Notes: generated by a model from the letters alone, not told the origin. A stretch of DNA of 64,000 nt from Benincasa hispida (GCF_009727055.1 NC_052359.1:61480649-61544648), one strand, 5' to 3'. Positions 34,931 through 47,014 are shown, counted from the first letter of the stretch. Program-made: numbers and translations.

Positions 34931-35822
34931 TTAACTAGTGTTATTGAAAGTTCAAGAGGTAACTCACTTCTCTAATGAAATTATTGCGTTACTTTATTAT
35001 GCATCAATTCAAATCATTAGATATTGATATTTAATTTTGATCTCCTTTATTTCCTCATAACAGTTTCTTCAAATTATTTTGTTTTTTGTTTTACTTGTTA
35101 ACTTTTCTGTAACAATCATTTGTGAGAGATGGTTGGAAATGACTTTTGGGCTTAAACCCATACAAAAGTTAAGAGAATAGGAGAGCTTTGTCCCACATTA
35201 AAAAATTTAGCAATACCTAAAGGGTATAAATACTAAGACATGCTAGATGTGAGTCTAAAGTGTGTTGGTGGTGAAGTATAACCCTTTCACCACACACGTG
35301 TGAAGGTTTAAATTGATACAATTATGAAAGTTAAGGGTTTAAATTGAAACAAAATCATTCCAAATTTAAAAGTACAAGAACTAAATTGTTGCATATCAAA
35401 ATCCAAAATCTATATTATTTCAAAATTGATAGTATAAGGATTAAATTGTTATAAACTAAAGTTCCGAAACTAAATTGTTAGTTAAAGCTTAACACAGATT
35501 TCAAGTTTGTCTCCTTAATCACTGGACATCTATTAGCAATTTTTTATACTGTTAATCTAGTTAATTAGATAAATAAAAAAAATATAAACAGGTTGATAGA
35601 TTTTTTTTATTCAGTAAATGAGAACTTACCTATTTTTCAAATGGAAAACATTTTGTAATTAGCTTATAATATTCTTTTAAAGGTTTCTCTCTCTCACTTA
35701 AAATGTAAAAAGTAAAATTTCCAAATTAAAATTTATATTAAAAATAGAGGATCAAATTTTTTATTTGGTCTATTTTTATTTGCATTATAATCTCAATAGT
35801 TTTGTGAGTAATCTTGATATCA
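34931..35822. other. AT-rich stretch, no feature recognised
   Basis: I see no coding region, RNA gene or repeat boundary here. A 'tttgtcccacatt' word near 35190 and a TATA-like 'gtataaatac' at about 35224 resemble plant transposon leaders, but nothing else supports that. Confidence 0.3.
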
Positions 35823-36136
35823 CGTCAAATTAATAATTTGGACTTAATTTTAATATTGTCTTTTTTACTTTTATATTTTCTATAAGATATTAAGTAGGGA
35901 TATTTTTGTTATTTTACTAAACTCGTCATTGTGAGACTATTGAATTGAATTTTAGCGTTTGTACTTTTATTTTAAGTTTGACTAAGAAAATTATTCATGT
36001 ATTGAGTTGCATGTCAAATATATAAATAAGATTGATCAATCTATTTTGCGACGTTTCGAATCTTGGACTAAGGAACTTATTATTTCTCTCAATAATTTTG
36101 ATCTTATGTTGAAATTGTATCGATATGGAGAGTTTT

Positions 36137-36400
36137 AGGTCTCGTTTGATAACTATTGGATTTTTTATTTCTGTTTTTTAAAATTAAGTCTATTTCATGC
36201 ACATTTCTTATCATGATTTACATCTTTTTTTTTAATTACAATGGTTGAATTCTTAGTTAAATTTCAAAAATAAAAGCTAATTTTTTAATTCTCAAAATTT
36301 AACTTTTTTTTTATTATTATTGGTGAAAAATAGATAAAAAATGAAGAAATTTGAGAGTGGAAATAATGTCATGCATTTAATTTTTAATTATAAAAATTAA

Positions 36401-36434
<34 letters not shown>

Positions 36435-36451
36435 GATTATCAAAAGAACCT
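36137..36451. mobile_element. MITE copy A
   Basis: A 315-bp AT-rich insertion starts aggtctcgtttgataac and ends gattatcaaaagaacct, forming imperfect terminal inverted repeats of the GTTTGATAAC type. The second copy of the duplicated segment lacks it (empty site near 38990), which proves insertion. No transposase is encoded. The superfamily is not settled, because the target duplication is unclear. Confidence 0.75.
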
Positions 36452-36784
36452 AAATGTTTGAAAACTAAGGGTTGACATAAAAAGAGTATATTGTATCTGT
36501 ACAGCATGTTACGTGAAATTAAAAAGCCAATAAATTCCTTCAAAATGGATAAATTTATTCCAAATCTATCATATCAAGCGAAATTTGTTCAAATCAAATT
36601 AAATAGTTTTTTTTCGAATCTTTAATCTAAAAGGACCAAATCTTTGAATAAATATTATTTAACCCCATTGACACAACTATGGTTCTCTCATTTCTTTCCT
36701 ATAAAAAAAGAAAGAAAAAATAAAGAAAAAAAGGAAAAAAAAAAGAAAAAAGAAAAAAAAAAAAAGATTGATTTAAAAAAGTCA

Positions 36785-37089
36785 AGACCCTATTTAATAA
36801 CTATTTGAGATTTTTTGCTTTTGTTTTAAAAATTAAGTCTATAGATATTATTTCGTCCTTTAAATTCCTTTATTTGTTAACTACTTTTTATTAATAGTTT
36901 AAAAAACTAAGCCAAATTTTAAAAATTAGAAAGGTGACTTTTAAAATTTTGTTTTTGTTTTTGAAATTAGGTTAAGAACTCAACAATTGTACTTAAAAAA
37001 TATGCAAACCTTTGTAAGAAATTGGAAGGAGCTAGATTTAATTTTTAAAAATAAAAAACAACAAACGAAATGATTACCAAACAGAGCCT
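36785..37089. mobile_element. MITE copy B
   Basis: Same family as copy A: starts agaccctatttaataac and ends atgattaccaaacagagcct. Internal text (tttttattaatagttt, aactcaacaattgtactt) matches copies C and D. It is the last part of the duplicated segment. Confidence 0.7.
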
Positions 37090-38642
37090 AAATAATTTAA
37101 TTTTAGCTATTATTGTAGCAAGACTCGTGCCACCTATAGTTACAACAACCAACGAGGTAACATTTCACAGTTTAATGAATCTTCCACTTATTTGCAACCT
37201 ACAATCTGAATTGAGGACAGATTTTTAGAGTTAGCTCACCCTCGCTATAAGCAGGACAAATTTCTCTTTTATATGATATGAGAGGACGGGAGCTACTCGT
37301 TCCGTGTTGCTCCAATCTCCCTTATGCCTAAGGCATTTTCTGGGCCAAGCATTTGCCTTCTATGCGCTATGAAGATCTCCTTTTAGGAATGTATTTTTGG
37401 CAACAAAAGTTAGTCTAACTATGTCTCTGGGAAGTAAGTTGTTTGGCTTACTCTTTGAAGCAAAAGGACAAAGAAGGGTAAGAGAAAGCAAATCCCTTGT
37501 TACAAAGAACCTCAGACTAAGAATCTTGGAAATATGGATTTCCATAGCTCTTCGAACTCATACTCCTTTGGTTGTCCATTTCTCTAATTGTGATTTTTGA
37601 AGCTTTCCATCAGGTCCGAGCAACTAGGGCTTTCATCAAAGGGTGGAGGAATTCGTGTTGATTTGAAGTTTGTTTACACAATATAAGAAAGACACTTATC
37701 AAGAATGGCCACAGCTGTATTAGCAGTTCATCTAGAATGAAGGTCAAGGAGGCGAATGGAACGGTTCATCAAGTCATTTCTCGATTGTAGCCCAATTTCA
37801 ACTGGTTACCAAAGCGTTCCTCAGCAAAATCTTCACTTCTTTTTCGCTAGCTAAAAGTCAGTAGGCAAATAGGTTCTTTTGGAAGAGAAAATTTGCAACT
37901 AGCAATAGCTTGATCGAGATTATTTCGAAGAAAGCCTGAGGACATTGTTCCTACCGATATAGATATGTCGATGTTGCCAACACAAGTAAAACACGTAAAC
38001 AACTTTCTGCTAATTGAATTTGATATTATCTCACCCTCGAAACAGTATAGGATACTTTATGCTTGTACTGTGTGTCACTTACACTCTTTAATCTTATGCC
38101 TAAGGGTCTTCTTTTTAAAGGGCATAGTCGGGTTGCTCATGCAACGGATCTCTTTCTCTCACCTGTAGTAGCTTGGAGCACATTTGATCCATAAAAGCCG
38201 CCTGTGAAGCATGCATTTGTAAAGCACACGTTGGTAGGGTTTATAATAAGACCTAGGGGAGTTCTCATCCATTTACTGATGAACTGATTGAATGAAAAAG
38301 AATTGTATTAGAAGTTATGTAAAAAGTGTATCATCATTAGTTGTCAATTCGACCTCCCTTGTATAGGTTGAAGCTTCAAAGTGGACCTTCTGCTACCACG
38401 TCGCAAAACGGGAGCTCGTGAATTCCTTTCTTTTTTTCTTATGATAAGTGGCCCAACTTGAGGAAGCACTCTATGGGGAAGGTCCAGGGAAATGAGGAAG
38501 GCGAGACTACATAGAGGGTAGTACTAACTCTTAGAAAGATAGAATATCACCACGTGAATATAAGATGTTGCAAGTATAACTAGTGAAGATCCGCTCGAGG
38601 GGCGACAAAAGGCGACTTTGGTGGTAGACATTGGGCTAAGTC
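37090..38642. other. unique stretch of different texture, possibly organelle-derived
   Basis: About 1.55 kb lies between the two duplicated copies. It is richer in G and C and in mixed-sequence text than the surrounding AT-rich DNA (for example around 37260-37380 and 38380-38520). It reads like plant mitochondrial intergenic DNA, but no mitochondrial gene is recognised. Short open frames (37360-37600, 37965-38168) have no family signature. Confidence 0.3.
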
Positions 38643-39355
38643 TCCAATTAATAATTTGGACGTAATTTTATTATTATTTTTTACTTTTATTCTTTTTACA
38701 ATATATTAAGTAGGGATATGTTTGTTATTTTACTAGTATCGTCATTGTGACACTTGGAATTGAACTTTAGCGTTTGTACTTTTATTTTAAGTTTAGCTAA
38801 GAAAACTATTTGTGTATTGAGTTGCATGTCAATAATATATAAATAGAATTGATCATTCTATTTTGTGAGTGTTCAAAATCTTTAACTAAAAAACTTATTA
38901 TTTCTCTCCATAAATTTGATCTAAAGATAATCCATCTCTAATTCTCTAATTCAATTCTTAAGTTGAAATTGTATCCATATGGATAGTTTTATTATTTGGA
39001 AGCTAAGGGTTCACATAAAAAGTGTATATTGTATCTGTACAGCATGTTACGTGAAATTAAAAGGCCAATGAATCTAAATTCCTTCAAAATGGATAAATTT
39101 ATTCCAAATCCCTCATAGCCAGCGAAATTTGTTGAAATCAAATTAAATGATGGTTTTTTGTCGAATCTTTTATCTAAGAGGACCAAATCTTTGAATAAAT
39201 ATTATTCAACCACATTGACACAACTATGGTTCTCCCATTTCTTACTAAAAAAAAACATTAAAAAAAAAAAAGGTAAAACCTTTTTTTTTATAATCATTTG
39301 ATTGTTTATTTTTGTGTTTGAAAGCTAAGCATATAGACACTATTTCTAGATTTTT

Positions 39356-39425
39356 TTAAAATAATGTTATTTTAATATACATCGACAAAAATAGGGTAGG
39401 ATTGAAAGTATTTTTAAAAATAGGT
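39356..39425 (+). repeat. MULE left terminal inverted repeat
   Basis: It starts TTAAAATAATGTTATTTTAA and contains GGTAGGATTGAAAGTATT. It pairs with 42631-42700 with six mismatches in 70. Confidence 0.85.
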
Positions 39426-39459
39426 GTTTGCTGAAACTATTACAAAATTAGTGTAGTGA

Positions 39460-39583
39460 AATCGTGTACGGGGTACACAATTTACGTGTGGCAAACTCGT
39501 ATACGGGGTACACGAGTACGATTTAATCCAGTACCACGTCGACTGACTGGTTGACAGAAACTCGTGGACCCGGTCCATGATTT
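39460..39583 (+). repeat. MULE left subterminal palindromes (three copies)
   Basis: Copies at 39460-39483, 39495-39517 and 39560-39583 are variants of aatCGTGTACCGGGTACACG. They are more diverged and less regular than the right-hand set. Confidence 0.7.
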
Positions 39584-39675
39584 GTTTTTCTTTTTTTAAA
39601 AAAAATAGATTGACTAATTATTTTTTTTAATTGGAGATGTAAAATAATATTAAGACTTTAAGAACGGGTCCACGA

Positions 39676-39815
39676 TTACATAAAATAAATCCATTACATA
39701 AAAATTATAATTACATAAAATGAAACAATTACATAAAAAGTATAAGTACATGAAAAATATAAGTACATAAAAAATACAATTACATAAAATATACAATTAC
39801 ATAAAAAAAAAATAC
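39676..39815. repeat. ATTACATAAAA minisatellite
   Basis: The word (a)ttacataaaa recurs about eight times with 14-20 base spacing, with forms such as aattacataaaa and agtacataaaa. It lies between the MULE transposase gene and the left end. Confidence 0.65.
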
Positions 39816-39849
39816 AAAGTAAAAAAAAGATACACCTAATGACCTGAAG

Positions 39850-41850
39850 ATGAAGCACCTAATGTACGTTGTGGACAAGTACGTCTGTTATGTTCTTCTC
39901 TCTTGCAAATTGTACCTCGCACTTTTTGGCTTGCCTCTCTTCAATCCATTTCATTATGAATGCACGTACTTTTTGGCCGACCCTGTTCTCTTAGTAAGTC
40001 CACATTTGGATGAACTTCTGTAAATGATAATTCTGGCCAATAATCTGGGTGTTGTATTGTATGGAAGCGGCCTTCATAACATCGCTTGAAATTGGACAAT
40101 TTGTAGCATTCATCAATAAGTGGTATGTATGTCATACACATATAATTACAAACTGCAATTACATGAGAGCATGGAATCTTGAATGACTGCCACTTATTGC
40201 AAGAACTGTTCCTTCTTTCAAGCTCAAAACTTGGGTGTGTTGTCCTTTATAGGGAGAAATCATACTTATGCCAATTTGTACTTCAAAAGTTTGACTTTCC
40301 CTGTCAATAGATGTCATCGTATACGTAGATGCTCGTTTTTCCCACCTCTTAAATCTTTTAGGGCATATTCTGTATACATGTCCCCACGACCGAGTGCTTC
40401 ACTGATTTCTTGTCTCCGACGTTCAAAATACAATATTGTGCGATAGAATGTTAGCCTAACCAAAGAAGTAATTGGTAACATTCTAACACCTTTGAAAACA
40501 CCATTCATGAACTCAGCTATATTGCTTGTCATTCACCCATAGTGGTACCCACCGTCGTGTGATTGAGTCCATTTTTCCAAGTCAATGTCTGAAAAATATT
40601 CAAGACATTTAGGGTGCAATTGTTTCAATTCTTTCATGCACCGAATGAACTTGCGCCTTTGGTGTTGATTTCCTGCCTTAAACACCAAATTTTTTAGTTG
40701 CTTTGATTTGTATTTCGTATTGAAATTACTGGCAATATGGCGAAGACAATATCGATGGTGCACTCTAGGTTCGCTCCAACCAATTTCCTTATTATTAATT
40801 GCAGCAAGAATGTCCTTATGTCTGTCGGAAATCAAGCAAATACCCTCTCTTTGGGTAACATATTCACGCAATGCCCACAAAAACCATGACCAACTGGACG
40901 AATTTTCACCTTCAACAATAGCAAAAGCAAGGGGAAATATATGTTCGTTTGCATCAATAGATAAGGCAGTCAATAATTTTCCCTTAAGAGATGAGTTCCA
41001 TCGATCTGGATTAATGGCCTACAATGTTTGAACCCTTCTCTTGCAGGACCAAAGGACCAAAAAACTCAACCAAAAATAGTCGTACCTGGCACATCAGAGG
41101 GAAGGAAAAACCAATTTGTTCATGTTCCTATAACGTACTAAACACGAGCACTCAACCAATATGAAAGCTCTGAATATGATTTCTCTCAATCACCAAATAC
41201 AACAATCAACGCTTTTCTCTTGGCTTGCCACACTCGTCTATAATTAACATTATAGCCATATTGTTTTTTAATTGTTCTTGGAGTAGGGCCACAGGTACCC
41301 CAGGATCAGCTCTGACCAAATTTTTTATTTTAATATTCATAAAATTTGAATCAAGTTATGAATGATCCTGTGTCAATTCTGAAAACAAACATGAGTGTTC
41401 CCTTTGAAGTTTGGTGATTTCGAACATCCCATGAGTTTTACGCCGACATGCCCATAACCTCCAAGCATAACCATCACTCCATGATTTACATCTGACATAC
41501 CAAAGATCTTGATTTGATTCCACTACAATAATTTCGTAGTGTTCTGTCACACAATATTTTTTTACAGCAAGTTGCAAATCTTCTTTGGTATTAAACATCC
41601 CTTTCTATATTAACTACAGTTATCTACACCTATATTCCTTTCCTCCAAAGTAGACCCTAGTTCACACGTTGAATTTGTAATTTCCCAATCTATTTGGGTG
41701 AACATATCCGACGGTACCAACTCGAGATCATGTTCTCCACTACCGTCGTTTCTAAATAATTCATCAACTTCAACATCAATGTCATTATCTCCATCATTTC
41801 CAGGTTCAAGAATAACTAAATCTTCAAGACGCATCGACATATTTATTATG
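39850..41850 (-). pseudogene. MULE transposase (MuDR type), broken
   Basis: Minus-strand order: acidic N-terminus (MSMRLEDLVILEPGNDGD, near 41840) and MuDR DNA-binding region (41598-41356: MFNTKEDLQLAVKKYCV, WYVRCKSW, CRRKTHGMFEI). A degraded middle is followed by the MULE catalytic region (40973-40533: IFPLAFAIVEGENSSSWSWFLWALREYV, ICLISDRHKDILAAI). Next come ITSLVRLTFYRTILYF (40314-40532) and a SWIM zinc finger (CNKWQSFKIPCSHVIAVC, about 40205-40150). The C-terminus (39941 on) resembles HPDYWPELSF. Stops near 41600, 41350 and 40530 and frame changes near 40310 disable it. Confidence 0.8.
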
Positions 41851-42405
41851 ATTTTTTCAACTGCAAACAAAATAATATATATATGAACCAATCTTCATTT
41901 TTAAGTTCATAAACATAATCTAATTTAAGTTCATAAACTACATTAGAACTACACATTAAGTTCATAAACTATATTAGACAAAATCAGAAAAGTAGCCCAA
42001 TCAAAATCTAATTTCTAAGTTCATAGACTACATTGGACAAAATCAACCTAACAAATAGACAAACATATATATATATATATTTCTAGATTTAACCCAACAA
42101 ATAAATCATGGATCCATAAACGACACATTAAGTTCAACCCAAATGCAAACAATTTAAGTACCATAATATAAACAACGTAGGGAACTTTTTTTACCACAAT
42201 CAAAGAGAGGAGAAGCTTTCGGGCGAATGGTTGGATGGACGGTTAAATGGAGGCACATGACTTAAGGCAGGAGATTTTCGGATAATTTGTTCGGATGGAC
42301 GAACGGAGGAGATTTTTGGACGGGGAAGACGAAAGAAAAGAGGAGGCAGAAGGTTTTCGAATGGAGGAAGAAGAAAGGCTCGCGGTGGTTTAATGGAGAA
42401 GGGAG

Positions 42406-42626
42406 TTGTGTACCCGATACACGACTTAAGGTAATCGTGTATCGGGTACACGATTACCTCAGTCAATGCTGCAGGACTGCCACGACAGACTGCGCGTGCC
42501 AGATCAATAGAAAATCGTGTACCGGGTATACGATTTAGGGTTAATCGTATATCGGGTACACGATTTAGGGCTAATCGTGTACCAGATACATGATTTAGGG
42601 CTAATCGTGTACCGGATACACGATTT
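42406..42626 (+). repeat. MULE right subterminal palindromes (six copies, four in tandem)
   Basis: Units of about 24 bases based on CGTGTACCGGGTACACG lie at 42406, 42433, 42513, 42543, 42573 and 42603. The last four are spaced exactly 30 bases apart, joined by tagggct-type spacers. Each is close to an odd-centred palindrome. Repeats just inside the ends are a plausible site for transposase binding, which is inference. Confidence 0.8.
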
Positions 42627-42630
42627 AAAA

Positions 42631-42700
42631 ACCTATTTTTGACAATACTTTCAATCCTACCATACTTTTGTCAATATATATTAAAATAACATTATTTTAA
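42631..42700 (-). repeat. MULE right terminal inverted repeat
   Basis: Reverse complement of the left repeat (64/70), ending attattttaa at 42700. It directly follows the last subterminal palindrome (42603-42626). Confidence 0.85.
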
Positions 42701-42956
42701 TTAAAAAAAAATCCTACTTCTACCTCCAAATTTTTTTATTTGTTATTTACTTTTTATTAATAGTTTAAATAATTAAGTCAAATTTTAAAAACTAAAAAGT
42801 AGCTTTTAAAATTTTATTTTTGTTTTTGGAATTGGGCTAAGAACTCAACCATTGTACTTAAAGAAATATATCAATCTTTGTAAGAAATGAGAAGGAAATA
42901 TGTTTAATTTTTTAAAAATTAAAAAAACGAAATGATTATCAAACGGGCCTAAATGT

Positions 42957-44560
42957 TTTAAGTTTAAATTATAGGTTTAGTCTTTCACTATGTATTTATT
43001 TAGTTTGTAAACTTTTAAAAATGTATGTCTCTTTAATTTAATGGTGTATTTGACCAAGGACTTCGAATTACAGTTGGGAGAGTAATTTAGATCGAGGACT
43101 TTGTGGGCTCACGACTAAAAATATAAATTTTATGTCTTATTAACAACTTATGTTGTGGGTCTAGGAATTCACAACTTCTTGGACTTCACAACTTAACTTC
43201 TTGTCCTGTTGGCATACTCTATATTCTTAAACATAAAGTGTTATGTCATTAAGTTCATAAAATTTTAAAGGGATGATAAATTCTTAAATTTTCAATGTTG
43301 TGTCCAACAAATGTCTAAAATTCTCAATTTTATACATGTCCTTGACTTATTCAACAGTTTTTTTTTCAGTTCATGTATGTACTAAACATTGAAATATTAT
43401 GTCTTCAATTGATATAAAGTTCAATTTTCTATTTGATAGATCAATTATCAAAATTTTATTGGTAAATTGTAAATACTACATTCCTAAAATATGGTGTAAT
43501 TGTCAAAATTGAAATATCATATTTATATAAGTGTTAAAACTCGACCCTTAAACTTATGTAATTATAAAAATTGGACTTCCAGATATTTATAAAAACTAGA
43601 CCCTTAAACATTTATAGAAATTGAACTTCGAAATATATTACATTTTTTAAATTACGAATTAAGGCGTTGAACTTTTAAGATTTGTGTCGAGTTGATTCGG
43701 CAGCTTTCAAATTAAAATTAAAGAAAGCATCAGTCTACTATATATAAAATTGCATATTAAGATTAATAATTTATATAATTTTGTAATTAAGCCAATTATA
43801 AATAAAATTGAAAGTTGATGAATGTAGAGTCTAGACCGATTAAATGGATACAAATATTTTAGGTTTTTTAGAGAGGGAAAAAGTAGATTCCTGGAGAGCG
43901 AAGAGAAACAGATAGCTACAGAGCAACTTTTTGGGCCACGCCATCGGACTTTGGACGTCCACCGCAGATGGACAAAATTCCGCGTGGGCCCCATTAGTTT
44001 ACACTATGATTGATAATGTGGGGCCCATTTTTATGTTCCATTTTCGTTTGATAAATGCCCTCCGTTGGAAAAAAAAAAAGGCGAGGTGAATTTTGTGGGT
44101 CCCACGCACTATGAATGACCCATGTGCCACCCTTTTGCCTAAACATAGCCACTTCCAAACTCTGTATTTCACCTCCACGTTATAATTTATAGTGCCTGTT
44201 TCGATCACATATGTTCTTCTGTGAGTATGAACCGATCCGGGTAGATATTGAATGGATTATTATAGTCAATAATTATTAAAGTTGGGAGATTATAATAGTT
44301 AATATTTAAGGTGTAGATTATTTTAATTAAGATTATAATAGTTTGTATTAAAGGTATAAATTTTTTTGTTTGTATAAAAAATTGTAAATATTATAAAAAA
44401 AAAATAGACGATAAATGGTAAATAGTAAATACTGTAACAAATAATATTGAAAATTTGGAAATAGTATTTATTATACTTAAGTGTAGCTAATACTAGTTGA
44501 CCACACTATTATTATATTTGGTGGCTCATATATGGAGTGGACTATAAAGACGACAAAAAA
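42957..44560. other. AT-rich intergenic stretch
   Basis: No gene recognised. The short open frames at 43707-43994 and 43999-44208 have no family signature and atypical composition for coding DNA. Nothing else is supported. Confidence 0.3.
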
Positions 44561-44567
44561 ATTCATG

Positions 44568-45325
44568 GGACGGGTCCCCGCGAAGCATCGATCCGATCGA
44601 GTCTGAGAATCTTCGGTTTGACTGGGGATAGGAGTGAAACTGAGACTCTTTTCGAGTCCCCGGTCGGTGATGAGGAGGGGATCCTTGCTCCGACCCCGAC
44701 CTTGCCTCAAAATTTATATTTTTTTAATTATAATATTATATATATATTTAGCTCAACCCATATCTATTTTATCCAATATTTATTTGATCCACTTTTATTT
44801 TATACTTATTTGACCTAAAACTAAAGCCCAAAACTTATATTGGTTGTTGTATAAGACATTTGAATTTATTTTACATCAAACTTTTATTCAAACTTTATTT
44901 AATATGTAAACTTGTTGAGTTTGATTTATAGATTTGTGAATGTGTAGCATTTGTAAAATTTGACTTATAGATTTGTGAGCTTGTAAATTTGTAGAATTTG
45001 AAGAATTTAACTCATGAATTTTGTGAGCTTGGGAATTTGTAAAATTTATTTATTTTATTTCATGAATTTGTGTCTATTAAATTATGTTTACTTTTGATGA
45101 TTTTAAAACAATGAAATACATGAGATTTAAAAGAAAAAGGTATAACAATTTAAATGGAAATCCTCACGGGGATTAATAGGAGAAAGGGACTCATTTCCCT
45201 AATGGGAATCCCCAACTCCGTCCCCACCTTCAAATAGCGGGGTCAGGGCATGGATGGAGTAAATTCGTAGGGGAAGGAGATGGGGAACCTTCCTTCGCCC
45301 TGCTCCATCCCAGTTACCAACCCTA
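44568..45325. mobile_element. possible non-autonomous element with GGGGA-rich ends
   Basis: G/C-rich blocks built from ggggatcc, tccccgac and ggggatgg words bound an AT-rich centre (44568-44705 and 45165-45325). The style matches the better-supported element at 46386-47014. The flanks share only gactat-like text (about 44541 and 45328), so the boundaries are uncertain. Confidence 0.35.
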
Positions 45326-45329
45326 GTAG

Positions 45330-46374
45330 ACTATTATATTTCAAACTTTTAGTCGGAGTCCAAACAACCTTTAAATATCTAAGATTTAAATGTCTAGATT
45401 TTAAATGTATGCCTTTACCTATGCAAAATAATTAGTATTTAAAATTACATTATGTATTTGATTTATCAATTTTGTATATAAAAATAAAACTTAAATAATT
45501 ATTTAATTAAATGTAAGAGAACTTTGATGTAGTCATAAAACAAATTTAGCAATATTTAATATATTATTATATTATTTGGTCGAATAAATAATATTTTAAC
45601 TTAATTAAAACATTCGTCAATAATAATTGTTATTGGAAAAGATTCGACATTAATATTAAAATTTAATGAACAGCAATGATATCTCAAATATTCATAAAAT
45701 ATATAATAAAAATATACCAATTGAAAATTATATCGAAACTGAGCAAAGTAGGTTGATTTTAGGTAAAGATTAGTTATTTATAAGAGTATAGGTGAAAACA
45801 TATACATTAAATTAAGAGGTTAGACTATTATTCGAAGGAAAAAAAAAAAAGATAAAAAAAGAGTCAAACATTTGAGTCCTCATCTTCAAGTGTTGTTGGA
45901 CCCTTTTTTTTTCCCTTGTTATAATGAAATTGAGATGATGATATTTTATATGACCACTGTGATAGAAATAATTGCAAAAAGATATTGAGAATAAGTAGTG
46001 GATTTACTGGACTCATCAGTGTACTACATTGACTATACTATGATGCTCAAATGTACTACAACATAATGGACACATTTGTACTACATGTCTGATTTTTAGA
46101 TTTGTTTTTGGAAAAATACTATATTTCTTGATGTTATTCAAGAAAACAGAATATAGTTCCGACACATTTATTTAGATTTTAATGTAGCTTTTGAAGGAGA
46201 TACTTTATTTTGAAAACGAATCTCTGCGGTAAAGAAGAAGCTAATGCATTTCATGATGAAAAATAGTTATTTTGTTGAAGGGGTTGATTTTGGCCCTAAG
46301 AACGGTCATTTTGGACCTACAAGAAAAATTTGAAAAGGAATAAAACGTCAAGGATAAAATTGGGAAAAGATAAT
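45330..46374. other. AT-rich intergenic stretch
   Basis: No coding region or repeat boundary is recognised. Confidence 0.3.
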
Positions 46375-46385
46375 CTAATTCTATT

Positions 46386-47014
46386 TGGAGATGTCCATTC
46401 GCGAGATGGGGTCGAGGATGTCATTTTCCGTTCCCATCACCATTCCCCATTTCATTCCCCATTTTTTGGAAATTTCTCATAGAGATCGGGGTGGGATTCA
46501 CCGTTAGTATTTTTATTAAAAAAAATCAATTAATTTAAATCATTAATGTGAGTAAATTTTAATTAAATAATTAACTCTATCACTAAATTGTTTATTATGG
46601 TTAGTTTCACGTGATAATTTGAATTTAAATATAAATTATTCAAATTTTGACCTAAAAAAACTAAATTTTTTTAGTAGAAAGAAATAGATATAAATCAAAC
46701 TATTAGATAATCTAAATGTAAATATTCAATTCAAACATATTTATTATCTTAACCAATAAACAATCAAACTTGAAATTTAAATGTAATGTTTATATAATAA
46801 TAATAACAACAGAACATTAAATAATTATACTAAATAAATAAATAGAAGCTAACCAAAGTGGGGGCAGGAGCGGGGATGGGGATGGGGAATGCATTCCCCG
46901 TCCCTATCATCGTTTAGCTCAAAGGAACTTTTTCCCCACTCCCTCCCTCATTCAATTGTGGAATCCCCACTCCGTTCAGGGCGGGCCCCGTCCCTATAGA
47001 AAAATGGGACATCT
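46386..47014. mobile_element. non-autonomous DNA transposon with target duplication
   Basis: The flanks are ctaattctatt (46375-46385) and ctaattccatt (47015-47025), an apparent duplication of up to 11 bases with one mismatch. The left end reads tggagatgtcc and the right end gggacatct, so GAGATGTCC-type inverted termini face each other. Inside are GC-rich blocks (gcggggatggggatgggg near 46872) and an AT-rich centre. No protein is encoded. The long duplication would suit Mutator-like or hAT-like mobilisation. Confidence 0.6.

Larger units (their letters stand above)
35823..37089 (+). repeat. duplicated segment, copy 1 (contains a MITE insertion)
   Basis: This aligns with 38643-42951 once a 315-bp insertion here and the MULE there are removed. 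Shared landmarks in order: aattaataatttgga, ttagcgtttgtactttta, ttgagttgcatgtcaa, tgtacagcatgttacgtg, ggaccaaatctttg, acacaactatggttct, an A-rich tract, and finally a MITE. About 950 bp remain after removing the insertion. Confidence 0.8.
39349..42713 (-). mobile_element. Mutator-like element (MULE), complete ends, decayed
   Basis: The ends carry terminal inverted repeats (39356-39425 and 42631-42700, 64 of 70 bases identical) inside slightly longer T-rich termini. The flanks are ctatttcta (39340-39348) and ctacttcta (42714-42722), a 9-bp target duplication with one mismatch, the Mutator hallmark. Inside is a minus-strand transposase pseudogene. Between gene and ends lie palindromic subterminal repeats. 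Total length is 3,365 bp. Confidence 0.85.
38643..42951 (+). repeat. duplicated segment, copy 2 (split by a MULE)
   Basis: This is collinear with copy 1. The first 600 bases are uninterrupted and lack MITE A. The terminal MITE (copy C) is split at 39348/42714 by the MULE. Removing the 3,365-bp element and one 9-bp duplication leaves about 935 bp. Confidence 0.8.
39290..42951. mobile_element. MITE copy C, interrupted by the MULE
   Basis: The left part (about 39290-39348) and right part (42714-42951) together match MITE B. The right end is aaacgaaatgattatcaaac followed by gggcct. The break falls in the word ctatttcta/ctacttcta, which is the MULE target duplication. Confidence 0.7.

Noticed and set aside
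37360..37600. Overlapping open frames on both strands in the 37-38 kb stretch
   Set aside because: Short, no family signature, stop-rich surroundings; not enough to call a gene.
42287..42538. Open frames over the MULE right subterminal region
   Set aside because: They read through palindromic repeats and face away from the transposase; no protein family is recognisable.
42513..42626. Four 30-base-spaced repeats that look CRISPR-like
   Set aside because: Spacers are only about 6 bases and nearly identical, the host is a eukaryote, and the repeats lie inside a MULE end.
44537..44818. Open frame beginning MDYKDDKK, like an epitope tag
   Set aside because: It lies in decayed GC-rich repeat DNA, lacks the exact tag and any vector context; chance similarity.
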